The notes below the pieces were generated by a model. It made no database searches and was not told the origin of the DNA. It saw only the letters and a list, made by a program, of their open reading frames with translations. A program made the translations under genes and the position numbers. Shown one piece after another: positions 5,697-12,123 of a DNA stretch of 13,052 nucleotides. This stretch comes from Candidatus Omnitrophota bacterium (GTDB lineage: Bacteria; Omnitrophota; Gorgyraeia; Zapsychrales; Zapsychraceae): contig JAGYNW010000039.1 in assembly GCA_018399915.1 (NCBI GenBank), positions 1 through 13,052 on the forward strand, in the 5' to 3' direction. Each line of letters opens with the position of its first letter. Positions within the stretch are counted from its first letter, which is position 1.

Positions 5697-6950
5697 ATGG
5701 AATTTGATCTGGATATCGCGATCATCGGCGGAGGCATCATCGGCAGTTCTTTGGCCTATGTCCTGTCGCAAAAAGGTGATCTGTCGATCGGCTTGATTGA
5801 GCAGAACGCCAACATCAAAGGTGAGAATCAGAGTTCCCGGCCCTCGGGGGTGATCCACGCCGGCATCTACTATCCGGGCGAGACTGAGCCGTTGAAGGCC
5901 CGGCTGTGCGTTGAGGGAAGCCGGATGCTGTACGCCTTTTGCCGGCAACACGGGGTGCCGGCTGCCCGGACCGGGAAGCTGGTGGTTGCCGTGGATGACC
6001 GGGAAGAAGAGTACCTTGAAGACCTTTTTGCGAGGTCCCGGGACAATGGCGTTACCATCGAGAAGTTGTCGGCGGCCCAGGTCAAAGAGAAAGAACCCAA
6101 TGTCCGTGCGCAGTGCGCGCTTTATGTGCCGGACTCAGGCATTGTTGAGCCTACCGCGCTTTTAGACAAATTGTATCACCTCGCGCAAGAGCAAGGCGTG
6201 ATGGGTTTGACCTCAACCAAAGTTGTGGCGATCCGGCCTTTGGCCAGGGGCTTTGAGCTTGTGACCCGGACTTCGCGCGGGGAAAAAGAATCCTTTACCG
6301 CCAAGACTTTATTGAATGCCGCCGGGCTGTTTGCCGATGATGTCGCGCGCTTGTTCAATCCCGGGTTTCCTTTTACGGTCGAACCAGTGCGCGGGGAATC
6401 CGCCAAGTTCTACAAAAGTGTCCGTCCGCAACTCGCCACGAAGATGAACGTTTATCCGGCCCCGTACGGGTATTTTAATGAGACCGGCGAAAAAGCGGTT
6501 GTTTCCTTTGCCGAGTTCAAGCAGCTTACGGCGCAGGGCAAGATCACCCGCACCGTGGGAGTCCACTTGACCCCGACCTTTGATCTTTCCGATGTGCAGG
6601 CGGCCGAAGGCGCCACCTCCTTTGCGCGCAATTATTATGTGGGCAATACCGTGACCATCGGCCCGGTCAAGACCGTTGGCCTGGGCAAGGAAGATTATGC
6701 CAGCCAATTAAAAACGGAAGAGGTCTACGCCGACGCGGTCCGGTCTTTTTTTCCGCATTTGGGTCTGGAAGATATCAGTTTGCATCAGACCGGGATCATG
6801 GCCGTCCCTAAACAGAACAAGGATTTCGTTATCCAGCGGGATGAAAAGTATCCGGATGCCATGCATTTTATCATTGACTCCCCGGGCCTGACCGCGGGCC
6901 TGGCCATCGCCGAATACGTATCCGCTCAAATACGGAAAGATTTATCATGA
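5697..6950 (+). CDS. lhgO: FAD-dependent oxidoreductase, L-2-hydroxyglutarate oxidase (LhgO) family
   Basis: The product is 417 residues, the usual length for LhgO/L2HGDH. The Rossmann FAD motif is IIGGGIIG (residues 9-16), with E35 closing the second strand to hold the ribose. SGVIHAGIYY (50-59) followed by LKARLCVEGSRML is the family hallmark, and the C-terminal SPGLTAGLAIAEYV is the second FAD contact. Characterised members oxidise L-2-hydroxyglutarate to 2-oxoglutarate and pass electrons to the quinone pool or oxygen. Substrate specificity is inferred from family likeness only; related DAO-fold enzymes act on other hydroxy or amino acids. GAGAGGAG (5686-5693) lies three bases before the ATG. 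The stop overlaps the cmoA start as ATGA, so the two are translated together, an unusual partnership for this enzyme. Confidence 0.85.
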   Translation: MEFDLDIAIIGGGIIGSSLAYVLSQKGDLSIGLIEQNANIKGENQSSRPSGVIHAGIYYPGETEPLKARLCVEGSRMLYAFCRQHGVPAARTGKLVVAVDDREEEYLEDLFARSRDNGVTIEKLSAAQVKEKEPNVRAQCALYVPDSGIVEPTALLDKLYHLAQEQGVMGLTSTKVVAIRPLARGFELVTRTSRGEKESFTAKTLLNAAGLFADDVARLFNPGFPFTVEPVRGESAKFYKSVRPQLATKMNVYPAPYGYFNETGEKAVVSFAEFKQLTAQGKITRTVGVHLTPTFDLSDVQAAEGATSFARNYYVGNTVTIGPVKTVGLGKEDYASQLKTEEVYADAVRSFFPHLGLEDISLHQTGIMAVPKQNKDFVIQRDEKYPDAMHFIIDSPGLTAGLAIAEYVSAQIRKDLS

Positions 6951-7684
6951 TGACAACACGCCGGGATGAAATCTACCGCAAAAAACATCAGCGCGTGAGC
7001 GATTTTGTTTTTGATGCAAAGGTCGCGCAGGTGTTTGACGACATGCTGAACCGTTCGATCCCCGGGTACAAGACGATCGTGAGCATGCTTGCGGTCCTGG
7101 CCCAACAGTACGCCCAGGATGACAGTTGCCTTTACGATCTGGGGTGTTCTCACGGTGTGGTGACGGCCCTGATGCGTTCCCATGTCCGGAAAAAGAACTG
7201 CCGGATCATCGCGGTTGACAATTCGGCACCTTTGATGGAGCAGTGCCGGCAGAAGCTGCGCCAGATCCCGGGAGACTGCGATGTGACCTGTGTCTGTGAG
7301 GATGTCTGTGCTGTGTCTGTGGCCGATGCCTCGGTCATTGTCATGAATTTTATCCTGCAGTTTTTGTCGCCCGCCCAAAAGACGGCCCTGATCCAAAAGA
7401 TCTATCAGGGATTGAAACCGGGCGGAGCGCTTTTATTGTCCGAGAAAGTGGTTTTTGCCGACGCCAGCCAAAACGCCTGGCAGCATCAGCACCATCACGT
7501 CTTTAAAAAGGCGCAGGGTTACAGTGACCTGGAGATCGCCCAAAAGCAGGAGGCCTTGAAAAATGTTTTACATCTGGACACCTTTGGCCAACATCAGGCG
7601 CGGCTTGCCAAGGCCGGGTTTGTCACGGTTTACCAGTGGTATCAGTGTTTTAATTTTATTTCCCTCTTGGCGGTGAAACCATGA
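6947..7684 (+). CDS. cmoA: Carboxy-S-adenosyl-L-methionine synthase CmoA
   Basis: The product is 245 residues, as in E. coli (about 247). CmoA converts SAM and prephenate to carboxy-SAM and phenylpyruvate, the first step of 5-oxyacetyl-uridine (cmo5U34) formation on tRNAs after U34 hydroxylation. The match runs the full length: FDAKVAQVFDDMLNRSIPGY, the SAM motif YDLGCSHG (63-70), DNSAPLMEQCR, NFILQFL, IYQGLKPGGALLLSEK, GYSDLEIAQKQE, HQARLAKAGF and QCFNF. The HQARL arginine corresponds to the region of E. coli CmoA implicated in prephenate contact. It starts with ATGATG inside the end of the LhgO-like gene, and its own stop overlaps the cmoB start as ATGA. No enzyme for the U34 hydroxylation step is in the window. 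Confidence 0.96.
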   Translation: MMTTRRDEIYRKKHQRVSDFVFDAKVAQVFDDMLNRSIPGYKTIVSMLAVLAQQYAQDDSCLYDLGCSHGVVTALMRSHVRKKNCRIIAVDNSAPLMEQCRQKLRQIPGDCDVTCVCEDVCAVSVADASVIVMNFILQFLSPAQKTALIQKIYQGLKPGGALLLSEKVVFADASQNAWQHQHHHVFKKAQGYSDLEIAQKQEALKNVLHLDTFGQHQARLAKAGFVTVYQWYQCFNFISLLAVKP

Positions 7685-8652
7685 TCCTGGATGCCTTTTT
7701 GACCGAGTTAAACACAACCGCCTTGAGACCCTGGCGTGATTTTTTTGAGAAGCACACGCGTAAGCATTTTGCCGGGCCGCACAAAGACAGCCTGGCCCAG
7801 TGGGATGCCTGGATCGCGCAGATGCCTGAAATTAATATTGCCGGAATAGATCTGGCCGCGGACGTGGTCACGGCCAGGGCGCAAGCGCCGCTGGATGAAG
7901 AAACCGCATTGTCTTTACGGAACGGGTTCATGGCCTTGAACCCGTGGCGCAAAGGCCCTTTTGATATTTGCGGCCTGCGGATTGATTCGGAATGGCAGTC
8001 CGACATGAAATGGGACCGCATCAAGGAGCGGATCGCGCCTTTGGACGGGAAGCTGGTTTTGGATGTGGGCTGCGGCAATGGATATCACTGTTTCCGCGCG
8101 CTCGGGGCCGGTGCGGATTTTGTGCTGGGTATCGACCATAAACTCACGTTTTTTGCGCAGAATCAGGCCTTGTTAAAATACCTGCCCACGTCCCGGACCG
8201 CGGTGCTTCCGTTAAGTATCGATGATATGCCGGCTGCCGGCTGTGATCTTTTTGACATAACCTTTTCCATGGGCGTGATCTATCATGTGCATTCTCCGGG
8301 CGAACATCTCTTGAAGCTCCGTTCGCTTTTAAAAGACGGAGGCCAGGCGGTGTTGGAAACCCTGGTCATTGAAGAGGAGGAAGGCGAGGTGCTTCACCCA
8401 TGTGGCCGGTATGCCTGCATGCCGAATGTCAGGCAGATCCCCTCATGCCGCACAATGCACCGCTGGCTTGAGCAAAGCGGATTTCGTAAGGTGGAAAGAC
8501 TGGATGTGACCAGGACCACATCCCGGGAGCAGCATGTGAACCAGTGGGGAGTCTGGCAGTCGCTGGAGCATTTTTTGGATCCACAGGATCCTTCCCGTAC
8601 CGTGGAAGGCCATCCGGCCCCGTTACGGGCGATTTTTTTGGCGCGAAAATGA
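7681..8652 (+). CDS. cmoB: tRNA U34 carboxymethyltransferase CmoB
   Basis: The product is 323 residues, the same length as E. coli CmoB. It transfers the carboxymethyl group of carboxy-SAM to 5-hydroxyuridine at position 34 of tRNAs that read fourfold-degenerate codons, widening wobble decoding. The N-terminal part holds LRPWRDFFEKHTRKHFAGPHKD-like sequence and NPWRKGPFDICGLRIDSEWQSDMKWDRI. The methyltransferase fold follows with LVLDVGCGNGYH (about 124-135), FSMGVIYHVHSPGEHL, LETLVI, and the C-terminal FLDPQDPSRTVEGHPAP, all close to E. coli CmoB. The start overlaps the cmoA stop by four bases (ATGA). The cmoA-cmoB order is the same as in Gammaproteobacteria. Confidence 0.96.
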   Translation: MILDAFLTELNTTALRPWRDFFEKHTRKHFAGPHKDSLAQWDAWIAQMPEINIAGIDLAADVVTARAQAPLDEETALSLRNGFMALNPWRKGPFDICGLRIDSEWQSDMKWDRIKERIAPLDGKLVLDVGCGNGYHCFRALGAGADFVLGIDHKLTFFAQNQALLKYLPTSRTAVLPLSIDDMPAAGCDLFDITFSMGVIYHVHSPGEHLLKLRSLLKDGGQAVLETLVIEEEEGEVLHPCGRYACMPNVRQIPSCRTMHRWLEQSGFRKVERLDVTRTTSREQHVNQWGVWQSLEHFLDPQDPSRTVEGHPAPLRAIFLARK

Positions 8653-8689
8653 ACGCGCGCTGAACGCGCCGTGAAGGAGGAAGACAAGT

Positions 8690-8725
8690 GTGACCGGTTT
8701 CGATCCGCTTAGCAAGAGCTTATGA
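8690..8725 (+). CDS. Putative 11-codon leader ORF coupled to the five-TM protein
   Basis: GTG at 8690 opens an 11-residue frame (VTGFDPLSKSL, first residue read as Met) that ends with TGA at 8723-8725, overlapping the ATG of the next gene at 8722 as ATGA. The full ribosome site AAGGAGG (8674-8680) sits nine bases before this GTG, while the next gene's own ATG has no good site. This suggests ribosomes load on the mini-ORF and restart at 8722. It may only be a loading device, and its peptide need not have a role. It is too short to be proven by composition. Confidence 0.4.
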   Translation: MTGFDPLSKSL

Positions 8726-9762
8726 AAGAACAGGCAAAAAAAGTCAACAGGAAAAAAGACCGGGAATATTTGCGTGAGGCCTTTGTCCGCTGGGTCACGG
8801 TCAGCATCCTTTTTTTCAATGTCTTAAGGCAGCTCTTCATCGCCGCTAAGACCGGCATTCTGGAAAATGTCTTTTTCGCTTTGTTCTGGCTTTTTTTCAT
8901 GGTGGCCATTGCCTTGAAAAAAGACTGGGCCCGGGATGTGGTCATAAATATTTACCGCGTCTTTTTTATCATCGGATTGATCGCTGTGGCTTTGGTCGTG
9001 ATGGGCAAGGATATCGGGTATCTGTTCTCGTTGTTCTTTTACGCGGAAAACCTCAAGTTGACAACGCAGGTCATACTGAAGGGATTGTTTTTATTGATCA
9101 TGGAATCTTTTTGCATGGTCCTGATGCTGGATGACAAGCCTTCGGTTATTAAGGCGTCGATCGCCGGCATTTTTATGCAGATCTTTGTTCCGGTTTTGTT
9201 TTTTATTTATCTGGGCTCGCTTTATTCTGCCCAGTATGTTGCCGTGTTTTCCAAATATGTGCGATTTGACCAGACCCGGACCGTGATCCATGATGTCGGC
9301 ACGCATTATTATTTCAGTGAGAAACACGATTTTCGCATTCAGACCCCGGAGCCCTGGCTGGTCCTTCTTAAGGAGGACCTGGCCCGGCATTTGGGAATAA
9401 GCACCCATCAGGATCTGGAAATGGTTTTGGTCAAGATCCTGAAAGACGCCATTGTGCCTGTGCAGGTTAAGGCCTTCAAGACAAACAATCCTGCGGACGC
9501 TTACGCGGATTTGGAAGGCTTCAGGCTTGCGATGCTGGCTGAAGATCAGGTAATCCTTAAGGATAAGCAGATTCCCTCGCAACACTATGAGATCTATGAG
9601 ATCATCACCTATGCGGACGCTAAGGCAGATGGGCGGGCCTTGTTCCGGGTCATAACCCCGCGATTGGTTGTGGATTTTTTCCTGTCTTATCATGACCGGG
9701 AGCAGATCTTCATCAGCGCTGAAGAGTTGGAGGCGGTTGTCCTTTCTTTAAAACTTTATTAA
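8722..9762 (+). CDS. Unrecognised five-TM protein with C-terminal soluble domain
   Basis: I do not recognise the family. The product has 346 residues: a basic N-terminus (KEQAKKVNRKKDREYLREAF), about five TM segments near residues 24-41, 48-66, 75-95, 112-133 and 143-165, then a soluble domain from about 180 to the end. The soluble domain begins YYFSEKHDFRIQTPEPWLVLLKEDL and ends DFFLSYHDREQIFISAEELEAVVLSLKLY. That layout (strand, 'P-x-x-W', long mixed region, late strand, terminal helix) resembles PsbP/Mog1-like domains, but this is a fold impression only. The ATG lacks a strong ribosome site and overlaps the stop of a mini-ORF that has one. It follows cmoB by 69 bases and may be the last gene of that unit. 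Confidence 0.75.
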   Translation: MKEQAKKVNRKKDREYLREAFVRWVTVSILFFNVLRQLFIAAKTGILENVFFALFWLFFMVAIALKKDWARDVVINIYRVFFIIGLIAVALVVMGKDIGYLFSLFFYAENLKLTTQVILKGLFLLIMESFCMVLMLDDKPSVIKASIAGIFMQIFVPVLFFIYLGSLYSAQYVAVFSKYVRFDQTRTVIHDVGTHYYFSEKHDFRIQTPEPWLVLLKEDLARHLGISTHQDLEMVLVKILKDAIVPVQVKAFKTNNPADAYADLEGFRLAMLAEDQVILKDKQIPSQHYEIYEIITYADAKADGRALFRVITPRLVVDFFLSYHDREQIFISAEELEAVVLSLKLY

Positions 9763-9775
9763 AAAAATGTACCCT

Positions 9776-9800
9776 GGAAGGCCTTCCTGGAGATAGGAGG
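9776..9800. other. Palindrome GGAAGGCCTTCC and adjoining hairpin over a ribosome site
   Basis: 9776-9787 is a perfect 12-base palindrome. Its right half can instead pair as CCT-T-CCT (9782-9788, one bulge) with AGGAGG (9795-9800) around a GGAGAT loop, hiding a strong ribosome site. No T run follows, so it is not an intrinsic terminator. The two pairings compete for the same bases. It lies at the point where base composition falls. Confidence 0.35.
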
Positions 9801-9810
9801 TTTCAACGGG

Positions 9811-9834
9811 ATGTTCAAAATATTGAAATTTTGA
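9811..9834 (+). CDS. Putative 7-codon leader ORF before the DUF2294 gene
   Basis: ATG at 9811 opens MFKILKF and stops with TGA at 9832-9834. AGGAGG (9795-9800) lies ten bases upstream. The stop overlaps an in-frame TTG (9831-9833) of the DUF2294 reading frame as TTGA, so coupled restart there is possible. It may equally be chance, since a promoter-like pair at 9823-9850 overlaps it and the natural start of the next protein is the ATG at 9861. Confidence 0.25.
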   Translation: MFKILKF

Positions 9835-9850
9835 AAAAGGATGTTAGAAT
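9823..9850 (+). promoter_or_regulatory. Possible promoter for the DUF2294 gene
   Basis: TTGAAA (9823-9828) and TAGAAT (9845-9850) are separated by 16 bases. Transcription would begin near 9857, only a few bases before the ATG at 9861, so the message would be almost leaderless. The lack of a ribosome site before 9861 fits this. Confidence 0.4.
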
Positions 9851-9860
9851 AATTGACATT

Positions 9861-10229
9861 ATGAATAAAATAACCAAAGGACAGATAGAATCTCAAATCA
9901 GTGATGCAATCATTCGATTTGAAAAAGAATATATGGGGCGGGGCCCCAAGGAAACGAAGACCTATATTATTGATGATATGATATTTGTGCGTCTTAAAGG
10001 CGTTCTTACTCCGGCAGAAGAGCAATTATCCAAGACCAGTGAGGGCGCTGATCTGATAAAAAAGACGCGCGTTAATCTGCTCGAAGGCGCATGGCCGATT
10101 TTGGGAAACATTATAAAGGAAGTTACGGATTGCAAGATCCAAAGCCTGCATTCAGATATCAGCACGAAAACAGGCGAAAGAGTCATTATCTTCACATTAG
10201 ATAAAGATTTTGAAGAAAAATTTAAATAA
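9861..10229 (+). CDS. DUF2294 / MpsC-like domain protein
   Basis: The product is 122 residues from the ATG at 9861 (MNKITKGQIESQISDAIIRF). The order TKGQIE, FEKEYMGRGPKETKTYIIDDMIFVRLKG, LTPAEEQLSKTSEG, LIKKTR then a C-terminal strand with TGERVIIFTLD matches DUF2294, called MpsC in staphylococci, where it belongs to a sodium-dependent membrane-potential system. Here no mpsAB partners are present, so that role should not be assumed; in many bacteria the domain stands alone. The frame is open ten codons further left to a TTG at 9831, but the family normally begins at MNK-TKGQIE. There is no clear ribosome site before 9861. A promoter-like pair lies just upstream, and the promoter of the next unit follows 12 bases after the stop. 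Confidence 0.85.
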   Translation: MNKITKGQIESQISDAIIRFEKEYMGRGPKETKTYIIDDMIFVRLKGVLTPAEEQLSKTSEGADLIKKTRVNLLEGAWPILGNIIKEVTDCKIQSLHSDISTKTGERVIIFTLDKDFEEKFK

Positions 10230-10241
10230 GCGTTGAAGAAT

Positions 10242-10272
10242 TTGACATTATAAAATTCTCTGGTATTATAAT
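10242..10272 (+). promoter_or_regulatory. Promoter for leader RNA copy 1 and the GT39 gene
   Basis: A perfect TTGACA (10242-10247) is followed by TATTATAAT (10264-10272), which offers TATTAT at 16-base or TATAAT at 19-base spacing. Transcription would start near 10277-10280, about 12-15 bases before the conserved leader RNA. GAATTT (10238-10243) and AAATTC (10253-10258) form an inverted repeat overlapping the -35 region and could be an operator. The leader therefore heads its own transcript. Confidence 0.65.
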
Positions 10273-10291
10273 TTCAGTTTTAAAATTATTT

Positions 10292-10399
10292 TTGGAAGAC
10301 TAAGGCAAAGACCTTGATGATTTAAGGTTGTTGCAAAGTAAGCCAACATCAAAGTTCCTGACCGATTAATGCGGCGGGAGGCGATGTTGGTTTTTTTTT
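10292..10399 (+). ncRNA. Conserved structured leader RNA, copy 1 (candidate riboswitch or attenuator)
   Basis: From 5' to 3': TTGGAAGACTAAGG (10292-10305); a hairpin of ACCTT (10311-10315) with AAGGT (10324-10328), extendable by G10310-U10329, loop of 8; the block GTTGCAAAGTAAGCCAACAT (10330-10349); then the terminator. TTGG (10292-10295) can close the domain by pairing with CCAA (10343-10346). Alternatively TGTTG (10329-10333) can pair with CAACA (10344-10348). Either pairing excludes the terminator's 5' arm. The same blocks recur at 12124-12228 before purC. I match it to no riboswitch consensus I know. Its ligand or signal is unknown. It may instead be a short independent RNA, since its promoter and terminator lie close on either side. 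Confidence 0.75.
10343..10399 (+). terminator. Intrinsic terminator in leader copy 1
   Basis: CCAACATC (10343-10350) pairs with GATGTTGG (10383-10390), followed by nine T (10391-10399). The 32-base loop can fold internally, with CCG (10362-10364) on CGG (10372-10374) and CCT (10357-10359) on AGG (10379-10381). It lies 35 bases before the GT39 start codon and downstream of a promoter, so it acts as an attenuator of that gene and not as the end of a preceding gene. Confidence 0.85.
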
Positions 10400-10434
10400 G
10401 GCAAGCGCATTGACGCAAAATAAAAAGGAGCCAT

Positions 10435-12114
10435 ATGAAAAAGGATTTTTTTGAGAGGCTGGGACATTCAAAATTATTAATCATTTTAGCGTTATTGGGA
10501 TATATGTTTTTGATGTACGGCAATGGCATTATCAGCATGACACATCCGGATGAGGTTTTTTATATTCAAAGCGCTCGGGAGATGGTTGCCCATAATAAAT
10601 GGTTTACCCCTATGATTTTTGATGGCGTGCAATTTGAGAAACCTTTTGTGGCTTTTTCGCTTTTTGCTTTCGGGGTTAAATATTTTGGCTTAGACCCGTT
10701 TTGGTGCCGTTTTTTTCCGTCCCTTTTTGGTATTATCGGGCTGGGGGTTACTTACTGGATTTCATTTGTGATGTTTCAAAGAAAACGCTTGGCTTTTTTA
10801 TCCGGGATTATTCTGGGAACAAGCTTTATTTATTTGGCACTTTCCCGGGCAGTTCTAACCGACATGATCTTCTCTGTTATCGTCACAGCTTCCCTGGGCA
10901 TGTTCTATTACGCTTATGAGAATCCGAGACATAAAACAAAAGGGCTTTTATTGGCGAGTGTTTTAGTCGCTTTGGCTGTTTTAACGAAAGGCTTGCTGGG
11001 GATAACATTCTTTGCCGCGCCCGTACTCATGTTTCTTGTTTATCGAAAGGATTTAAAGTTTTTAAAATGTTGGGCAACCTTCTGGTCCTTCTTATTGTTT
11101 CTGGCCCTGGCTTTACCGTGGCATATTGCCATGCATGCCCAGCACGGCCAATGGTTTTTAGAGGAGTATTTTGGAAATGTTCATTGGAGAAGGATTCTTG
11201 CTTCCGAACATGCCCGATTGGATAATTGGTATTTTTATATCGCGCTTATGTTTGTTGGTGTGATGCCATGGTTTTTGTTCTGGATTCCCGCGGCAAAAAA
11301 TATCAGGGAAGCCTTTAAAGAAAAAAGCGATGACCGCTATCCTTTCGCTTTCCTCATGTTCTGGATTCTTGGTGTTTATATCTTTGTCCAGCCGGCGCAT
11401 TCTAAATTGGCCAGTTACATATTCCCTGTTTTCCCTGCGATCGCCATTATTCTGGCAAGTTATATTGACAAGATGTTACGCAGGGAAAAAGGCACCGCAG
11501 TCAGCTCTTTTAATATTTGTGCGCGCATGATGTCTGTTTTTCTTTTAGGCGTTATCGTCACCGGCCTTTTCTTCGCAAAGAAATATGAGGCGGTGCTGGT
11601 TAATTTAACCCCCATCTATGGTTTTGCCATATGTTTATTCATAATCGCAGGAATGATCCTTTATTTTCAAAGAAGCAAGAATTATACAAAGCTGATTTTT
11701 ATGTATCCCGCAATATCCGCAATGCTTTTAGCGACATTGTTTTTTGCCAGGCCATATATTGAGCCCTGGGTATCCTGTAAGCATATTTCAGAAGTGTTTA
11801 ATGAGATCGACACATCAGACACGCCTGTGCTGGCGAGCAAATTTTATGTTCGGGGCATTCGATATTATACAGACAGGGATATGGCTGTTATTGATATCAA
11901 CGGGAAAGGATTTTGGAGCCCTCATCCTATCCCGTTTTTAAACACAGATCAAAAAGTTCTGGATTTTCTTGATAAGCGACCTACAACGTATGCCATTGTT
12001 AAAGAAGGGAATGTGAAGGACTTAAAGCGGATCTGTAAAGGGCGTTATACGATTGAAGAATTAGACGGGATTGGCGGAAAATTTATTTTAAGAATATCTA
12101 AAATGCAGAATTAG
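10435..12114 (+). CDS. GT39-type (ArnT-like) polytopic glycosyltransferase
   Basis: The product is 559 residues, close to ArnT-like enzymes (about 550), with roughly 12 TM segments and a C-terminal periplasmic domain (about residues 440-559). The N-terminal outer loop holds HPDE (37-40), the acidic motif expected in GT39 enzymes, followed by the YIQSAREM helix, FEKPFVAFSLFAFG (the 'E-K-P' motif) and then SRAVLTDMIF. ArnT-type enzymes move a sugar from a polyprenyl-phosphate donor to lipid A; others glycosylate proteins or other lipids, so donor and acceptor stay open. AAGGAG (10425-10430) precedes the ATG. It is preceded by its own promoter and by leader RNA copy 1. Nothing for aminoarabinose synthesis is nearby. 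Codons are visibly more AT-rich than in the genes left of 9,770. Confidence 0.88.
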   Translation: MKKDFFERLGHSKLLIILALLGYMFLMYGNGIISMTHPDEVFYIQSAREMVAHNKWFTPMIFDGVQFEKPFVAFSLFAFGVKYFGLDPFWCRFFPSLFGIIGLGVTYWISFVMFQRKRLAFLSGIILGTSFIYLALSRAVLTDMIFSVIVTASLGMFYYAYENPRHKTKGLLLASVLVALAVLTKGLLGITFFAAPVLMFLVYRKDLKFLKCWATFWSFLLFLALALPWHIAMHAQHGQWFLEEYFGNVHWRRILASEHARLDNWYFYIALMFVGVMPWFLFWIPAAKNIREAFKEKSDDRYPFAFLMFWILGVYIFVQPAHSKLASYIFPVFPAIAIILASYIDKMLRREKGTAVSSFNICARMMSVFLLGVIVTGLFFAKKYEAVLVNLTPIYGFAICLFIIAGMILYFQRSKNYTKLIFMYPAISAMLLATLFFARPYIEPWVSCKHISEVFNEIDTSDTPVLASKFYVRGIRYYTDRDMAVIDINGKGFWSPHPIPFLNTDQKVLDFLDKRPTTYAIVKEGNVKDLKRICKGRYTIEELDGIGGKFILRISKMQN

Positions 12115-12123
12115 AGAACTACA

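Noticed and set aside
10292..10350. c-di-GMP-I (GEMM) riboswitch, suggested by GGCAAA ... GCAAAG ... GCC
   Set aside because: The GNRA tetraloop stem, its receptor helix and the second half of the aptamer are missing, and copy 2 lacks the GGCAAA match.
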